Shown in pieces: positions 35,079 through 43,373 of a stretch of 64,000 nucleotides of DNA. The position numbers and the translations under genes are program-made. The notes under the pieces were generated by a model. That model saw only the letters and a list, made by a program, of their open reading frames with translations. It was not told the DNA's origin and did not search any database. Numbering within the stretch: the stretch's first letter is position 1; the number at the start of each line of letters is the position of its first letter. Source of the DNA: an uncultured Treponema sp. (lineage in GTDB: Bacteria > Spirochaetota > Spirochaetia > Treponematales > Treponemataceae); contig CAJUBD010000001.1 in the NCBI GenBank assembly GCA_910584475.1, positions 19,028-83,027 on the forward strand. The letters run 5' to 3'.

Positions 35079-35216
35079 AAAATTATTAAAATTACAAGTA
35101 AAAAAATCAAAAAAGCCTTTATAATATATACGCAGGAAGGACGAATGGAAATCGGCATTTTTCTCTTATCCGTCCTTTTTAATTCAAGCGCCTTGAAAAA
35201 GGCAAAAGGAAAAACT

Positions 35217-36254
35217 ATGGCACATTCTAAAAAAGTCATGACAACAATGGTCGCGTTGGCATTGGTCTTCGTATTGTCGGCGAACGCGGCGAAAAAAAAG
35301 GAAGCGCCGACAACGCAAGATGCGGTCGCAAAAATTGACTTGGCAATCCAGGCATTAAAAGACAATTCAAAGTCAAAGGCGACGAAACTTCTCAACGAGG
35401 CCAGCGGCATTCTCAGAAAACTTCCCGAAAGCGAAGAAGTGTCGGAGGCAAAGGGCTATTACTATCAGACGATGGCGGAAATGGCAATATTCGTCAATGG
35501 CGATTCTCAAGCCTTTGAAAAAAACAAACAGCTTTGCGTGGAAAACAGCAAAAATTACGGCGCGGAAATCACGTATTTAGCGGCGGGACTTTATTATGAT
35601 GTCGCAGGGCAACTCGTAAAAAACGCTGTCAAATATATGTATGACAAGGATGCCGTAGACAGGCTTACCAACAAGGCGAATAAATTTTATGCAGATTCAC
35701 GAAAGGCGTTTTTGGAGGCTTTTGAACTTGATCCAGAATTTTCACATATTTCCAACGATGACATGAACAAGTTCATGATGCTGTCAAAATTGAAAAGCAA
35801 TTTCGACGACATGGCGATATTCTACGACAAATTTTTCGCCTCAAAAAACACATTTTACTTCGAGGATTTAGGCTCAAATGCTACGGCGATTTATGAAATC
35901 ACGCGCGAAGGGAGCGCGGATCGCATTCACAAGGCGATTTTGATTTCGATTTTAGACTTTGAAACGAAGGAAAGTCCAAACGGGACGAGCCTTGTCGCAA
36001 TCCTCGAAAAGAATTTTTCAAAATATGCCGACACCGCGCCGACTATCGGATTCGTAAAGAAATTCTATTCTGACGCGGCGTTTTCGCAAAAAGACTTGGA
36101 CACTCTTCCCGCCGAAGTGCGCGACTTTTTGCCAGTGCGCTATATGTACAAGATGAAGACTTCAAACGACGTGGCGGCGTTGAAGGCGGAATTCGAGCCG
36201 TTCTTCACGGGCGTGAAGTATTACCAAAAGCGACTGGAAGCGAAGACATTGTAA
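35217..36254 (+). CDS. Exported helical-repeat protein of unknown function
   Basis: 345 residues. Signal peptide (MTTMVALALVFVLSANA) then a Lys-rich stretch and an all-helical body with TPR-like pairs (for example IDLAIQALKDNSKSKATKLL and YADSRKAFLEAFELDPEF). No enzyme motif. AAAGGAAAAAC precedes ATG 35217. A TATAAT at 35120-35125 without a clear -35 may be its promoter. Probably periplasmic, perhaps a scaffold; it is followed by a lipoprotein also with TPR-like helices. Confidence 0.6.
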   Translation: MAHSKKVMTTMVALALVFVLSANAAKKKEAPTTQDAVAKIDLAIQALKDNSKSKATKLLNEASGILRKLPESEEVSEAKGYYYQTMAEMAIFVNGDSQAFEKNKQLCVENSKNYGAEITYLAAGLYYDVAGQLVKNAVKYMYDKDAVDRLTNKANKFYADSRKAFLEAFELDPEFSHISNDDMNKFMMLSKLKSNFDDMAIFYDKFFASKNTFYFEDLGSNATAIYEITREGSADRIHKAILISILDFETKESPNGTSLVAILEKNFSKYADTAPTIGFVKKFYSDAAFSQKDLDTLPAEVRDFLPVRYMYKMKTSNDVAALKAEFEPFFTGVKYYQKRLEAKTL

Positions 36255-36259
36255 TCTTG

Positions 36260-36300
36260 GATTGCTAAAAATTTCGCTCTTGAGTTTTTAAATAGGAGGA
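36260..36300 (+). promoter_or_regulatory. Shared leader element and strong ribosome binding site
   Basis: GATTGCTAAAAATTT, CGCTCTTGAGTTTTT and AGGAGGA in order. The first 15 bases match the element before the DUF261 gene exactly (28682-28696, minus strand). The GGAGGA ends 7 bases before an ATC that is the only codon giving a complete lipoprotein signal peptide. Confidence 0.6.
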
Positions 36301-36307
36301 CATATTT

Positions 36308-36901
36308 ATCAGTAAAAGGCGGCTTTTCAAGGTCGCCGCTGCCATCTTGCTCTGCGCATGTTTTGCCGGATGCGCGGACAGGAAAGCGGCCGGAAATTTG
36401 TACATAAAGGCACTGGAGTATTACGACAAAAAGGACTTCGACAATTCCAGCGTTTTTATCAACCAATGCTTAAAATGTGATAAAAGTTTTTACCAGGCGC
36501 AATTTTTAAAAGCCAAAATCAATTTTTTCCAAAGCCGCTACGACGAGGCCGAGGAAATTCTTTACGACCTAGCAAGAAAACATTCTGAAAACTACGACAT
36601 TCAAACTTACCTAATTCAATGCCTGATTTTTAATGGGAAATACGACAAAGCGACACAAAAAATCGAAGAAATGCTGCGGCAAAACCGAGGAGACTGGCGG
36701 CTTTATTACTACGCTTCCCTCGTGGCGGCGAAAAAGGGCGAAATCGAACTCCGCATGCAAATGCTCGGCGCGGCGGAAAAAGCCCTCGGCTCGAGCGCGA
36801 AAGTCTATTCTGACTTGGCGTTCTTGTGGGAATGTTTGGGCGTGGCGCAAAAATCGCAAGAATATGGTGAAAAGCGCGACGCAATCGCAAACAAAAATTG
36901 A
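36308..36901 (+). CDS. TPR-like lipoprotein with apparent ATC start
   Basis: About 198 residues. Read from ATC 36308 the product starts SKRRLFKVAAAILLCACFAGC, a textbook lipoprotein signal peptide with lipobox FAGC. The mature part is helical in TPR-like pairs (YIKALEYYDKKDFDNSSVF, AKINFFQSRYDEAEEILYDL). There is no ATG, GTG or TTG in frame upstream of the signal peptide; the first is TTG 36347, which would remove its basic start. GGAGGA 7 bases upstream supports ATC. A base error in the source sequence is the alternative. Probably an outer- or inner-membrane anchored adaptor in the export cluster. Confidence 0.6.
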   Translation: MSKRRLFKVAAAILLCACFAGCADRKAAGNLYIKALEYYDKKDFDNSSVFINQCLKCDKSFYQAQFLKAKINFFQSRYDEAEEILYDLARKHSENYDIQTYLIQCLIFNGKYDKATQKIEEMLRQNRGDWRLYYYASLVAAKKGEIELRMQMLGAAEKALGSSAKVYSDLAFLWECLGVAQKSQEYGEKRDAIANKN

Positions 36902-36923
36902 AAAAAATCGGGAGAAAAATTTG

Positions 36924-37628
36924 ATGAAAAAAGCAAAAAATATCGCAAAATTTGCGATAAAAATCTGCATTTTCGCTATTTTTTTATTGCAAGGCGCGAA
37001 AGACTGTTTTTCGCAAGAAATTCTATCGCAAACGGAGCATCCTTTGTCTCACGACATCGCATTCTTATCGCAAAGGGAAATTGCCTCGTCGCATGACAGC
37101 ATTGCCCCATCGCAAGACGGGAAATTTTTTTTAGAAAAAGACAGGCTTCTATCGCAAGGGGAAGAAGCATTTTTGAAAATTTTGCCGCAAGAAATTTTTT
37201 CGCGAAAAAATTTCGACAACACGCAAATTTGCGATAATTTCATCGCAATCAAAAATGTGGAAGTTTTCGTAGACAATATCCGCGAAAGCGAAATTGAAAG
37301 GCAAATCCAAGAAATCGCAAGCGCGAAAATCAACGATTTTATCGCAAATTCAAATCAAAACGCAAGCGAGTTGGAAGCGAGCATTGTAATCCGACAACGC
37401 TCATATTACAAAAGCACGGACAGGCGCAATTCGATATATGTTTACTATTCAATTTGCGATAAAAATAGAAAACTCGTAGTAGAGGATTGCTTCGTTACGG
37501 ACGGAAGGGCATCTATAATTTCCGCGGCGACTCAAGTAAAGCAAATCAAAAAAGCCGTGTACGGAATGAAAAAATACCTCAAGGATTACGATGGAAAAGA
37601 CGGAGAGGCACTTGTCGCAAAAAGATGA
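36924..37628 (+). CDS. Exported protein rich in the TTATCGCAA motif
   Basis: 234 residues. Signal peptide (about 1-30, ICIFAIFLLQGAKDCFSQ). The first half is a low-complexity Ser/Gln/His stretch with the tripeptide LSQ or SQ repeated, each encoded by a TATCGCAA core; the second half is more ordered (VEVFVDNIRESEIERQIQEI and IVIRQRSYYKSTDRRNSIYV). The C-terminal part may be a conserved periplasmic domain. GGGAGAAAAA precedes ATG. The stop overlaps the TolC-like ATG (ATGA). Confidence 0.55.
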   Translation: MKKAKNIAKFAIKICIFAIFLLQGAKDCFSQEILSQTEHPLSHDIAFLSQREIASSHDSIAPSQDGKFFLEKDRLLSQGEEAFLKILPQEIFSRKNFDNTQICDNFIAIKNVEVFVDNIRESEIERQIQEIASAKINDFIANSNQNASELEASIVIRQRSYYKSTDRRNSIYVYYSICDKNRKLVVEDCFVTDGRASIISAATQVKQIKKAVYGMKKYLKDYDGKDGEALVAKR

Positions 37629-39082
37629 AAACAAGTAGTCATAATTCAAGTATACAACAGAAGAAAAAGGGATTTTTTAAAAATTTCTCGTCTAGTATAT
37701 TTATTTTTACTAGACGAGGGCGAATCTCAGGATTTTTGCTTTTGATTTTTTTCACGTTTCCTCTAAATGCCGAGATCTTTTTGCACAGCGCACAAGACGC
37801 CTTGGCGCTCGCCCGCGCCTACGACAATGAACACGACTTGCAAGAGCAATATCTTTCGCAAGGCGTAAAACTTGCCAAAATGTCTGTCGGCGCGTTTTTG
37901 CCGAGCTTTGAATTTTCATGGTCAGAAAGCGACAATGTTCCAGTCGATGCAAGCGACCACAGAAGCAAAAGCATCGGCGCGAGTCTTACGCAAAAGTTTT
38001 TTGACGGCGGAAAATCCGCGCTTGAATACAAGATGCAAATCGACAAGGCAAAATTGGATTTCTACGACTTTAGGAAACGCTATGAAAATTTTGAAAGCCA
38101 AGTCGTCCAGTCGTATTATGAAAATGTTTTGGCACTCGAAAAATGCAGCGTTCAAAGAGAGGCTTTAAAAAATGCGCAAAATGTATTGACTTTAGCGGAA
38201 ATCCAACTCGAGCAAGGAATGATTGTCGAAAGCGAATATATTGAAACTGCCATTTTCAAAAGCCAAATCGAAGCGCAGCTGAACGCCTACAAATACGAAG
38301 CGACATCGGCAAAGCGCGACATGCAATCGCTTTTGGCTTTGCCGCATGGAAGTGAGATCACGTTTTGCAAAGAGAATTTTTCCCGCACGAAAATCGAAAA
38401 TTCCGCATTTTTGGAAACAAAATACGATGGAGAGGAACTTGTGCGAAGCGCAGTCGAAAACAGCATAGAACTAAAAAAGTTGGATATGGAAATCGATTTT
38501 GCGAAAAAGCAGCGCGCCATTCAAAAAATGGTTTTTCTGCCAAGCCTCAGCGTAAACGCGGGAATAGAATTTTCGGGCGCGCACTACCCTCTTACGACTC
38601 CTTCGTACACGCTGAAATTCATCGTAGGCTTTGAAAACAATCCGTGGCTTTCTGCGAATGGAAGCACCTCGCTCGGTTTTTCGCAGGACAGGATAAGCAG
38701 CGCGGCATCGAGCGTTTCGGGACAAGGCAATTTGAACACGACATATTTTACGCAAATGCGAATGTCGAAAATCGCGCTTTCGCAGAAAATCTTAAGCAGG
38801 CAAAAATCAGTCTTGCAAATCGAAAATTCCGTTTTGGATTTGCTCGAAAAAATCAAAGAAAACACGGAAAACCTGAAATTGCATTTGGACACATTGCGCC
38901 TGCAAGAAAAAAATCTTGAGATTTTGGAGCTGCGCCTTTCTGAAGGACTTATAAAAAAATCAGAATTTCTTGAAGCCCTCACCGACTGCGCCGAAGAGAA
39001 GATAAAAGTCCTGAGCCTGTACAACAGCCAAGAACTTTTAAAGACACAACTTAAGATTTTAACTAGCATTAAAGATTTATGA
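37625..39082 (+). CDS. TolC-like outer membrane efflux protein
   Basis: 485 residues. A long N-terminal basic region, then a signal peptide (GFLLLIFFTFPLNAEIF). The mature part begins AQDALALARAYDNEHDLQEQ as TolC family members do, with two repeats of alpha-barrel helices (VVQSYYENVLALEKCSVQ; LRLQEKNLEILELRL) and a beta-strand region (AGIEFSGAHYPLTTPSYTLK). It would form the outer-membrane channel for the RND pumps downstream. The start overlaps the previous stop. A perfect 11-bp inverted repeat (37687-37718) lies inside the first codons. Confidence 0.78.
   Translation: MKTSSHNSSIQQKKKGFFKNFSSSIFIFTRRGRISGFLLLIFFTFPLNAEIFLHSAQDALALARAYDNEHDLQEQYLSQGVKLAKMSVGAFLPSFEFSWSESDNVPVDASDHRSKSIGASLTQKFFDGGKSALEYKMQIDKAKLDFYDFRKRYENFESQVVQSYYENVLALEKCSVQREALKNAQNVLTLAEIQLEQGMIVESEYIETAIFKSQIEAQLNAYKYEATSAKRDMQSLLALPHGSEITFCKENFSRTKIENSAFLETKYDGEELVRSAVENSIELKKLDMEIDFAKKQRAIQKMVFLPSLSVNAGIEFSGAHYPLTTPSYTLKFIVGFENNPWLSANGSTSLGFSQDRISSAASSVSGQGNLNTTYFTQMRMSKIALSQKILSRQKSVLQIENSVLDLLEKIKENTENLKLHLDTLRLQEKNLEILELRLSEGLIKKSEFLEALTDCAEEKIKVLSLYNSQELLKTQLKILTSIKDL
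37687..37718. repeat. Perfect 11-bp inverted repeat at start of the TolC-like gene
   Basis: CTCGTCTAGTA (37687-37697) and TACTAGACGAG (37708-37718) around a 10-base A/T loop. It is inside the reading frame, before the signal peptide codons. The RNA hairpin could modulate translation. Confidence 0.7.
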
Positions 39083-39118
39083 AAAAAGCCGCGCAAATCT
39101 TTTTATAGGAGAAAAAAA

Positions 39119-40456
39119 ATGAAATTAAACTTTGCGAAAATCATTGGAATATGCGCCGCGACGACGATTGCGTTCGGCGCGTGCTCAAAAGAAAATTCGC
39201 AGGAAAACCTCGCGCAAGTGAAAACGTTCACTGCGCGACTTACGCCGCATTCGACAAAACTAAAGGCGTTCGGAACTGTAACTTATGGTAAAAAGAACGA
39301 CATCACGGCGCTTGTCGAAGGCACAATCTATGAGCTAAATGTCAAGGAAGGTGACAAAGTAAAAAAAGGCGACGTACTTTTGCGGATGAAAAACATTCAA
39401 TATGAAATCCAAAGAAGCGAAAACCAAAACCAAGTAAATTCCGCCGCCGCAAGCCTTGAGTCAAGCAAAAACAATTTGACGAAAACGATTCTCAATGTAA
39501 ACAGCCAAATCATGTCGCTTGAAAATTCAAGACTGAATTTGGCGCAAAAGCAAGACGAACTGTGCCTTGTAAACGAAACCTTGGAAAAAAACGAAACGCT
39601 TTTCGAAGTCGGCGGCGTTTCAAAGCAGGACATCGCGCAAATGCGCCTCAACGCGCAGGGCACTCAAACTGAAATTGAAATTCTACAAAAAAAGATTCAA
39701 ATCGAAGAATTGGGTTTCCGCGACGAGGACTTGATTTTGGCAGGCTACATTCCGTCGGACGACAAAGAAGAGCGCAGAAATCAGCTCATCGAACTGAACA
39801 CGCGCTCCGCGCAACTTGAAATCGAAATCGCAAAAGTCAATCTTCAAAACGCGCGCGAAAATCTCAAGTCCACGAACACGCTAATTGAAAATCTGACTGT
39901 CCGCGCAAGCAGCGATGGAATCGTAGGCGTTTTGAATTTTGAAAACGGCGAGCATGTAATGCAAAACGAAAAACTCATGACGATAGTAGATGTAAGCTCG
40001 CCCTACACCATCGTCAGCATTCAGGAAAAAGATATGCAAGGAATAGAAATCGGCTCTGAGGCAGAACTTGAAGTCTCGTCACTCAATGATTTTCAACGGG
40101 CGAAAATCGAATTCATCGCGCCAGTCGCGGACATGCAGACTGGAAATTTCAATGTGAAAATCCCGATGAAAAACGACGACAACAAAATCAAGCTCGGAAT
40201 GTTCGTCCGCTGCTCGATACAAACGAAAAAATCCGGCAACTTTTTCATTCTGCCTGAAAGCATCGTCTTAAAGCGCGACGGAAACAGGATTTCATTTTAT
40301 TCCGTGCAAAATGAAATCCTTGTCATAAAGAATTGCATCGTAGATATGGAGCGCGACGGAAATTTTTTCATAGAAAGCGGGATTTCAGACGGAGAAAAAA
40401 TCGTGGAAAATCCTTCGTCAGCATTAAGGGAGGGAATGCATGTCAAAGCAATTTAA
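39119..40456 (+). CDS. RND periplasmic adaptor (membrane fusion) lipoprotein
   Basis: 445 residues. Lipobox FGAC at about 19-22. Biotinyl-lipoyl-like half TALVEGTIYELNVKEGDKVKK, a long helical hairpin (about 80-245), the second lipoyl half LTVRASSDGIVGVLNFENGE, then beta-barrel and membrane-proximal domains. The hairpin docks on TolC and the barrel on the pump. ATG follows AGGAGAAAAAA. It overlaps the next gene by 17 bases. Confidence 0.88.
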   Translation: MKLNFAKIIGICAATTIAFGACSKENSQENLAQVKTFTARLTPHSTKLKAFGTVTYGKKNDITALVEGTIYELNVKEGDKVKKGDVLLRMKNIQYEIQRSENQNQVNSAAASLESSKNNLTKTILNVNSQIMSLENSRLNLAQKQDELCLVNETLEKNETLFEVGGVSKQDIAQMRLNAQGTQTEIEILQKKIQIEELGFRDEDLILAGYIPSDDKEERRNQLIELNTRSAQLEIEIAKVNLQNARENLKSTNTLIENLTVRASSDGIVGVLNFENGEHVMQNEKLMTIVDVSSPYTIVSIQEKDMQGIEIGSEAELEVSSLNDFQRAKIEFIAPVADMQTGNFNVKIPMKNDDNKIKLGMFVRCSIQTKKSGNFFILPESIVLKRDGNRISFYSVQNEILVIKNCIVDMERDGNFFIESGISDGEKIVENPSSALREGMHVKAI

Positions 40457-41858
40457 GTTTAGAGAAAATGTGCGCGGCGTGAAGAGCATATTTCTTTTGC
40501 TCGCGATTTTTTCAAAAGCATTTTTTTCGTGCGGCATAATTTCGTTTGAAAGGCTTGACACAGAAATTTCGATTGCGGAAAACGCCGACTACTACAATGG
40601 CGAAAACATCGAAGTTTTTTTTTCATCGAAAATGCTGCGCCCGACTGTGGAAAAAATCATCGCGCTGAAAAAAGACGGCGCGAAAATCGAAACGGAATTT
40701 ATTTGGCAAAACGAAAGATGCCTTGCAAAGCCAATCGGTGGATTTATTCCGGGCTGCGCCTACGATTTTTCATTGCGCGGCCAAGCGCGAACTGCCGACG
40801 AAAGGGAATACAGCGTCGCCATAAGCCGAAAATTCATTTTCGGGGAAAAAGAAAAAAATTTCATTCTTGAAGAATTCTTTTCACCAAAAGAATCCGACGC
40901 CGCATTAGAATTCCGTTTCAACAAGGAAATCGACGTCGCGCGCTTCGAGCAAGAATTCAAAATCAGCCCGTACATCCAAGCGAACAAAGAATTTTCTTTG
41001 GACAAAAAAAGCGTCAAAATAATTACGAAAGACAAATGGCAGAACAACACTTTCTACACTTGGACGCTCGAAAATATTTTCAGCGCGGACGGATACAAAA
41101 TTCACACAGACTATTCGGAAAATTTCATGGCGGCAAACGAACACATTCGGCCGCAAGTGATTTGTGTCTGTCCAGTAATTTTAAATGAAAACATGGAAAC
41201 AGAAAAAGCGACATTTCTAAAAGATCAAAACCTGTCCGCGCTTCGAGGCAAACAGCCGCTCGGAATAATTTTCAGCAAGCCGATGGATTTTAATTCCGTA
41301 AAAAGTGCGCTTTATTTTGAAGCGAACCTTGGCGGAGTTTTGCTCAAAGTCGACGAAAGCAAATTTATCTACGCGCCTTATGAAAATTATAAAATCGGGC
41401 AAGAATATTTGCTGACCATCGACAAAAGCGCGAAGGACATTTTCGGACTTGAAATGCAATCGCAAAAAAATTTCTATTTTTCAAGCGACGATGATTTCCT
41501 GAAAATCACTTCCGTTGAAACGGATTCTCTTCGGCTACAAGAAAACTGCATCACAGAAATTTCCATTCCTGACGACGGCACGCTTTTTTTGAAAATACAG
41601 TTTTCGTCGGACATCTCGCAGAAATACCACAAATCAATAGAAAGCGCGATCAAACTTGGCGCGTTTTTTCCAAACAGCGCGAATCCCGCAAAATTGAATT
41701 CAATTCGCCCCAACGGAAAAAGCATCGTTCTTTGTTGGAACAACTTGTCAAAAGACTGCATTTACGAATTGAAAATTCTCGGCGGCAAAAATTATCTTGC
41801 CAACGACTTTGACGAATATTTGGAGGAAGAAAAATGTTTTTATCTCAAAATAAAATAG
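40440..41858 (+). CDS. Lipoprotein with Ig-like (Big_5-type) domains, first copy
   Basis: 472 residues. Signal peptide with lipobox FFSC at about 28-31. Repeated beta-sandwich units about 100 residues long with the Big_5-like pattern of an FSKPMDFNSVKSAL stretch and IGQEYLLTIDKSAKDIFGLE, seen also as EFRFNKEIDVARFEQEFKI. These bacterial Ig-like domains usually mediate binding outside the cell or in the periplasm. It lies between the adaptor and the pumps and overlaps both neighbours, so it is likely a component or companion of the export system. Confidence 0.7.
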   Translation: MSKQFKFRENVRGVKSIFLLLAIFSKAFFSCGIISFERLDTEISIAENADYYNGENIEVFFSSKMLRPTVEKIIALKKDGAKIETEFIWQNERCLAKPIGGFIPGCAYDFSLRGQARTADEREYSVAISRKFIFGEKEKNFILEEFFSPKESDAALEFRFNKEIDVARFEQEFKISPYIQANKEFSLDKKSVKIITKDKWQNNTFYTWTLENIFSADGYKIHTDYSENFMAANEHIRPQVICVCPVILNENMETEKATFLKDQNLSALRGKQPLGIIFSKPMDFNSVKSALYFEANLGGVLLKVDESKFIYAPYENYKIGQEYLLTIDKSAKDIFGLEMQSQKNFYFSSDDDFLKITSVETDSLRLQENCITEISIPDDGTLFLKIQFSSDISQKYHKSIESAIKLGAFFPNSANPAKLNSIRPNGKSIVLCWNNLSKDCIYELKILGGKNYLANDFDEYLEEEKCFYLKIK

Positions 41859-43372
41859 CGCCGCGCATTTTTTTCACTGCATTTTTTCTGATAGAATTCG
41901 CATCGTGCGGAGAAAAAATTTTTCCGAGATTGGAAGTGCAGGACTCGCGCATTGACGAAGAAAAAGTCGAAGTGCGTTTTTCCGCACCCGTGAAGCCTTC
42001 GAGCATAAAAGAGAATTTTTTCTTCACGCAAGACGATGTGAACATCGCAGGCGAATTTCTTTTCAATGGGCGCGACATAATTTTTTATCCAGTGAAAAAA
42101 ATCGAGGAAAACTATTGCTATGAGATAACAATTCAAAGTGGCGTGGAAGATTTTGACGGAAATTCGCTCGAAGAAGAATACAAGAAAAAATTCTACACGA
42201 AAGAAGATCTAAGTGCGCCTGAAGTTTCAAAAATCGAAAACATCACGGACGAAGAGGGCAATACGACCACCTTGAAAATTTCGTTCACAAAAGAAATGGA
42301 CGAATTTTCTTTCGATGAAAATTTTTCGATTTCGCCTTCACAAAATTTCATCGCAAAATGGAACGAGGCAAAAAATACGGTCGAACTATTTTTTGACGGC
42401 GCACTTTTTGAAAAAACATTTTACGCGATAAAAATAGCGAGCGGCATGAAAGACAGCAAAAACAATTTTTTTGAAAAAGATTTCGCTTGGCATTTTGAAA
42501 ATCACGGCGACTATATGGCGCCGGAATTTTCTGTATTCGCATTTGATTATAATTCCAAGACTTACGAGAGAATTTCGGACATCATCGCAAACCTAGACTT
42601 TTCGAAAAGCATAGAAATTCGCTTTAACAAGAAAATCGACTCATCACAATTCGCGCAAAACATTTTTGTCGAACCGCAAATTTCTTACGAAGTCGTCGCG
42701 GACTTAGACGAAAGCGGAAATCTTTCTGACTGCGCGCGTCTCAATTTTACTGAAAGTCCGAAATGGAACGCGACCTACAAACTTTTCGTTTCCGCAAAAA
42801 TCACGGACAGTTTCGGAACACCTGTTCAAGAAAAGCAATTCGTCTTGAAAAACAATTTGGAAAAATTGCGGCCGCCGAAATTAGAATGCCTTGTGCTCAA
42901 TGTCGGAGGCAAATACAAGACAATTTCCGCAAAAAACGATTTTTGCGATTTGAACTTCGATCCGCAAATTTATCAGCCGAACATCGAACATGATTTGCCG
43001 CTAACATTCGTATTCAGCATAAGCAGCGAATCGCAAACGATAGACGAAATAAGCGCGATGAAATCAATCAGCGTAGCGGCGCAAAATTCCTGCGCGACAA
43101 CAATCATACAAAATATGAACATATTTTCATATAATCATATTTTTGAAAATGAGGATGAAAATTTCTGCATCGCGCTGGAAAACGCCGCGCAAGAATTGGA
43201 AGCAAACGAAAAAAAATTGGTCTGCATAAATGCGCAAAGTAAATTCACGAACAATGAAAATTCCAATTCCATCACGCAGGGCATCATAAATTTTAAAGTT
43301 GCGAAAACGCTTTGCGATGACAATAAAAATTATATGGAGGAAGCAGTTCAAATAAGCTGCAACAAAAAGTGA
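41834..43372 (+). CDS. Lipoprotein with Ig-like (Big_5-type) domains, second copy
   Basis: 512 residues. Lipobox FASC at about 22-25. Like its neighbour it carries tandem Ig-like units: VEVRFSAPVKPSSIKENFFF with ENYCYEITIQSGVEDFDGNS, then KISFTKEMDEFSFDENFSI with FYAIKIASGMKDSKNN, then a third. The C-terminal part (about 380-512) is different and has no recognised domain. It overlaps the preceding gene by 25 bases, and the first RND pump starts one base after its stop. The pair looks like an old duplication. Confidence 0.7.
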   Translation: MFLSQNKIAPRIFFTAFFLIEFASCGEKIFPRLEVQDSRIDEEKVEVRFSAPVKPSSIKENFFFTQDDVNIAGEFLFNGRDIIFYPVKKIEENYCYEITIQSGVEDFDGNSLEEEYKKKFYTKEDLSAPEVSKIENITDEEGNTTTLKISFTKEMDEFSFDENFSISPSQNFIAKWNEAKNTVELFFDGALFEKTFYAIKIASGMKDSKNNFFEKDFAWHFENHGDYMAPEFSVFAFDYNSKTYERISDIIANLDFSKSIEIRFNKKIDSSQFAQNIFVEPQISYEVVADLDESGNLSDCARLNFTESPKWNATYKLFVSAKITDSFGTPVQEKQFVLKNNLEKLRPPKLECLVLNVGGKYKTISAKNDFCDLNFDPQIYQPNIEHDLPLTFVFSISSESQTIDEISAMKSISVAAQNSCATTIIQNMNIFSYNHIFENEDENFCIALENAAQELEANEKKLVCINAQSKFTNNENSNSITQGIINFKVAKTLCDDNKNYMEEAVQISCNKK

Positions 43373-43373
43373 A

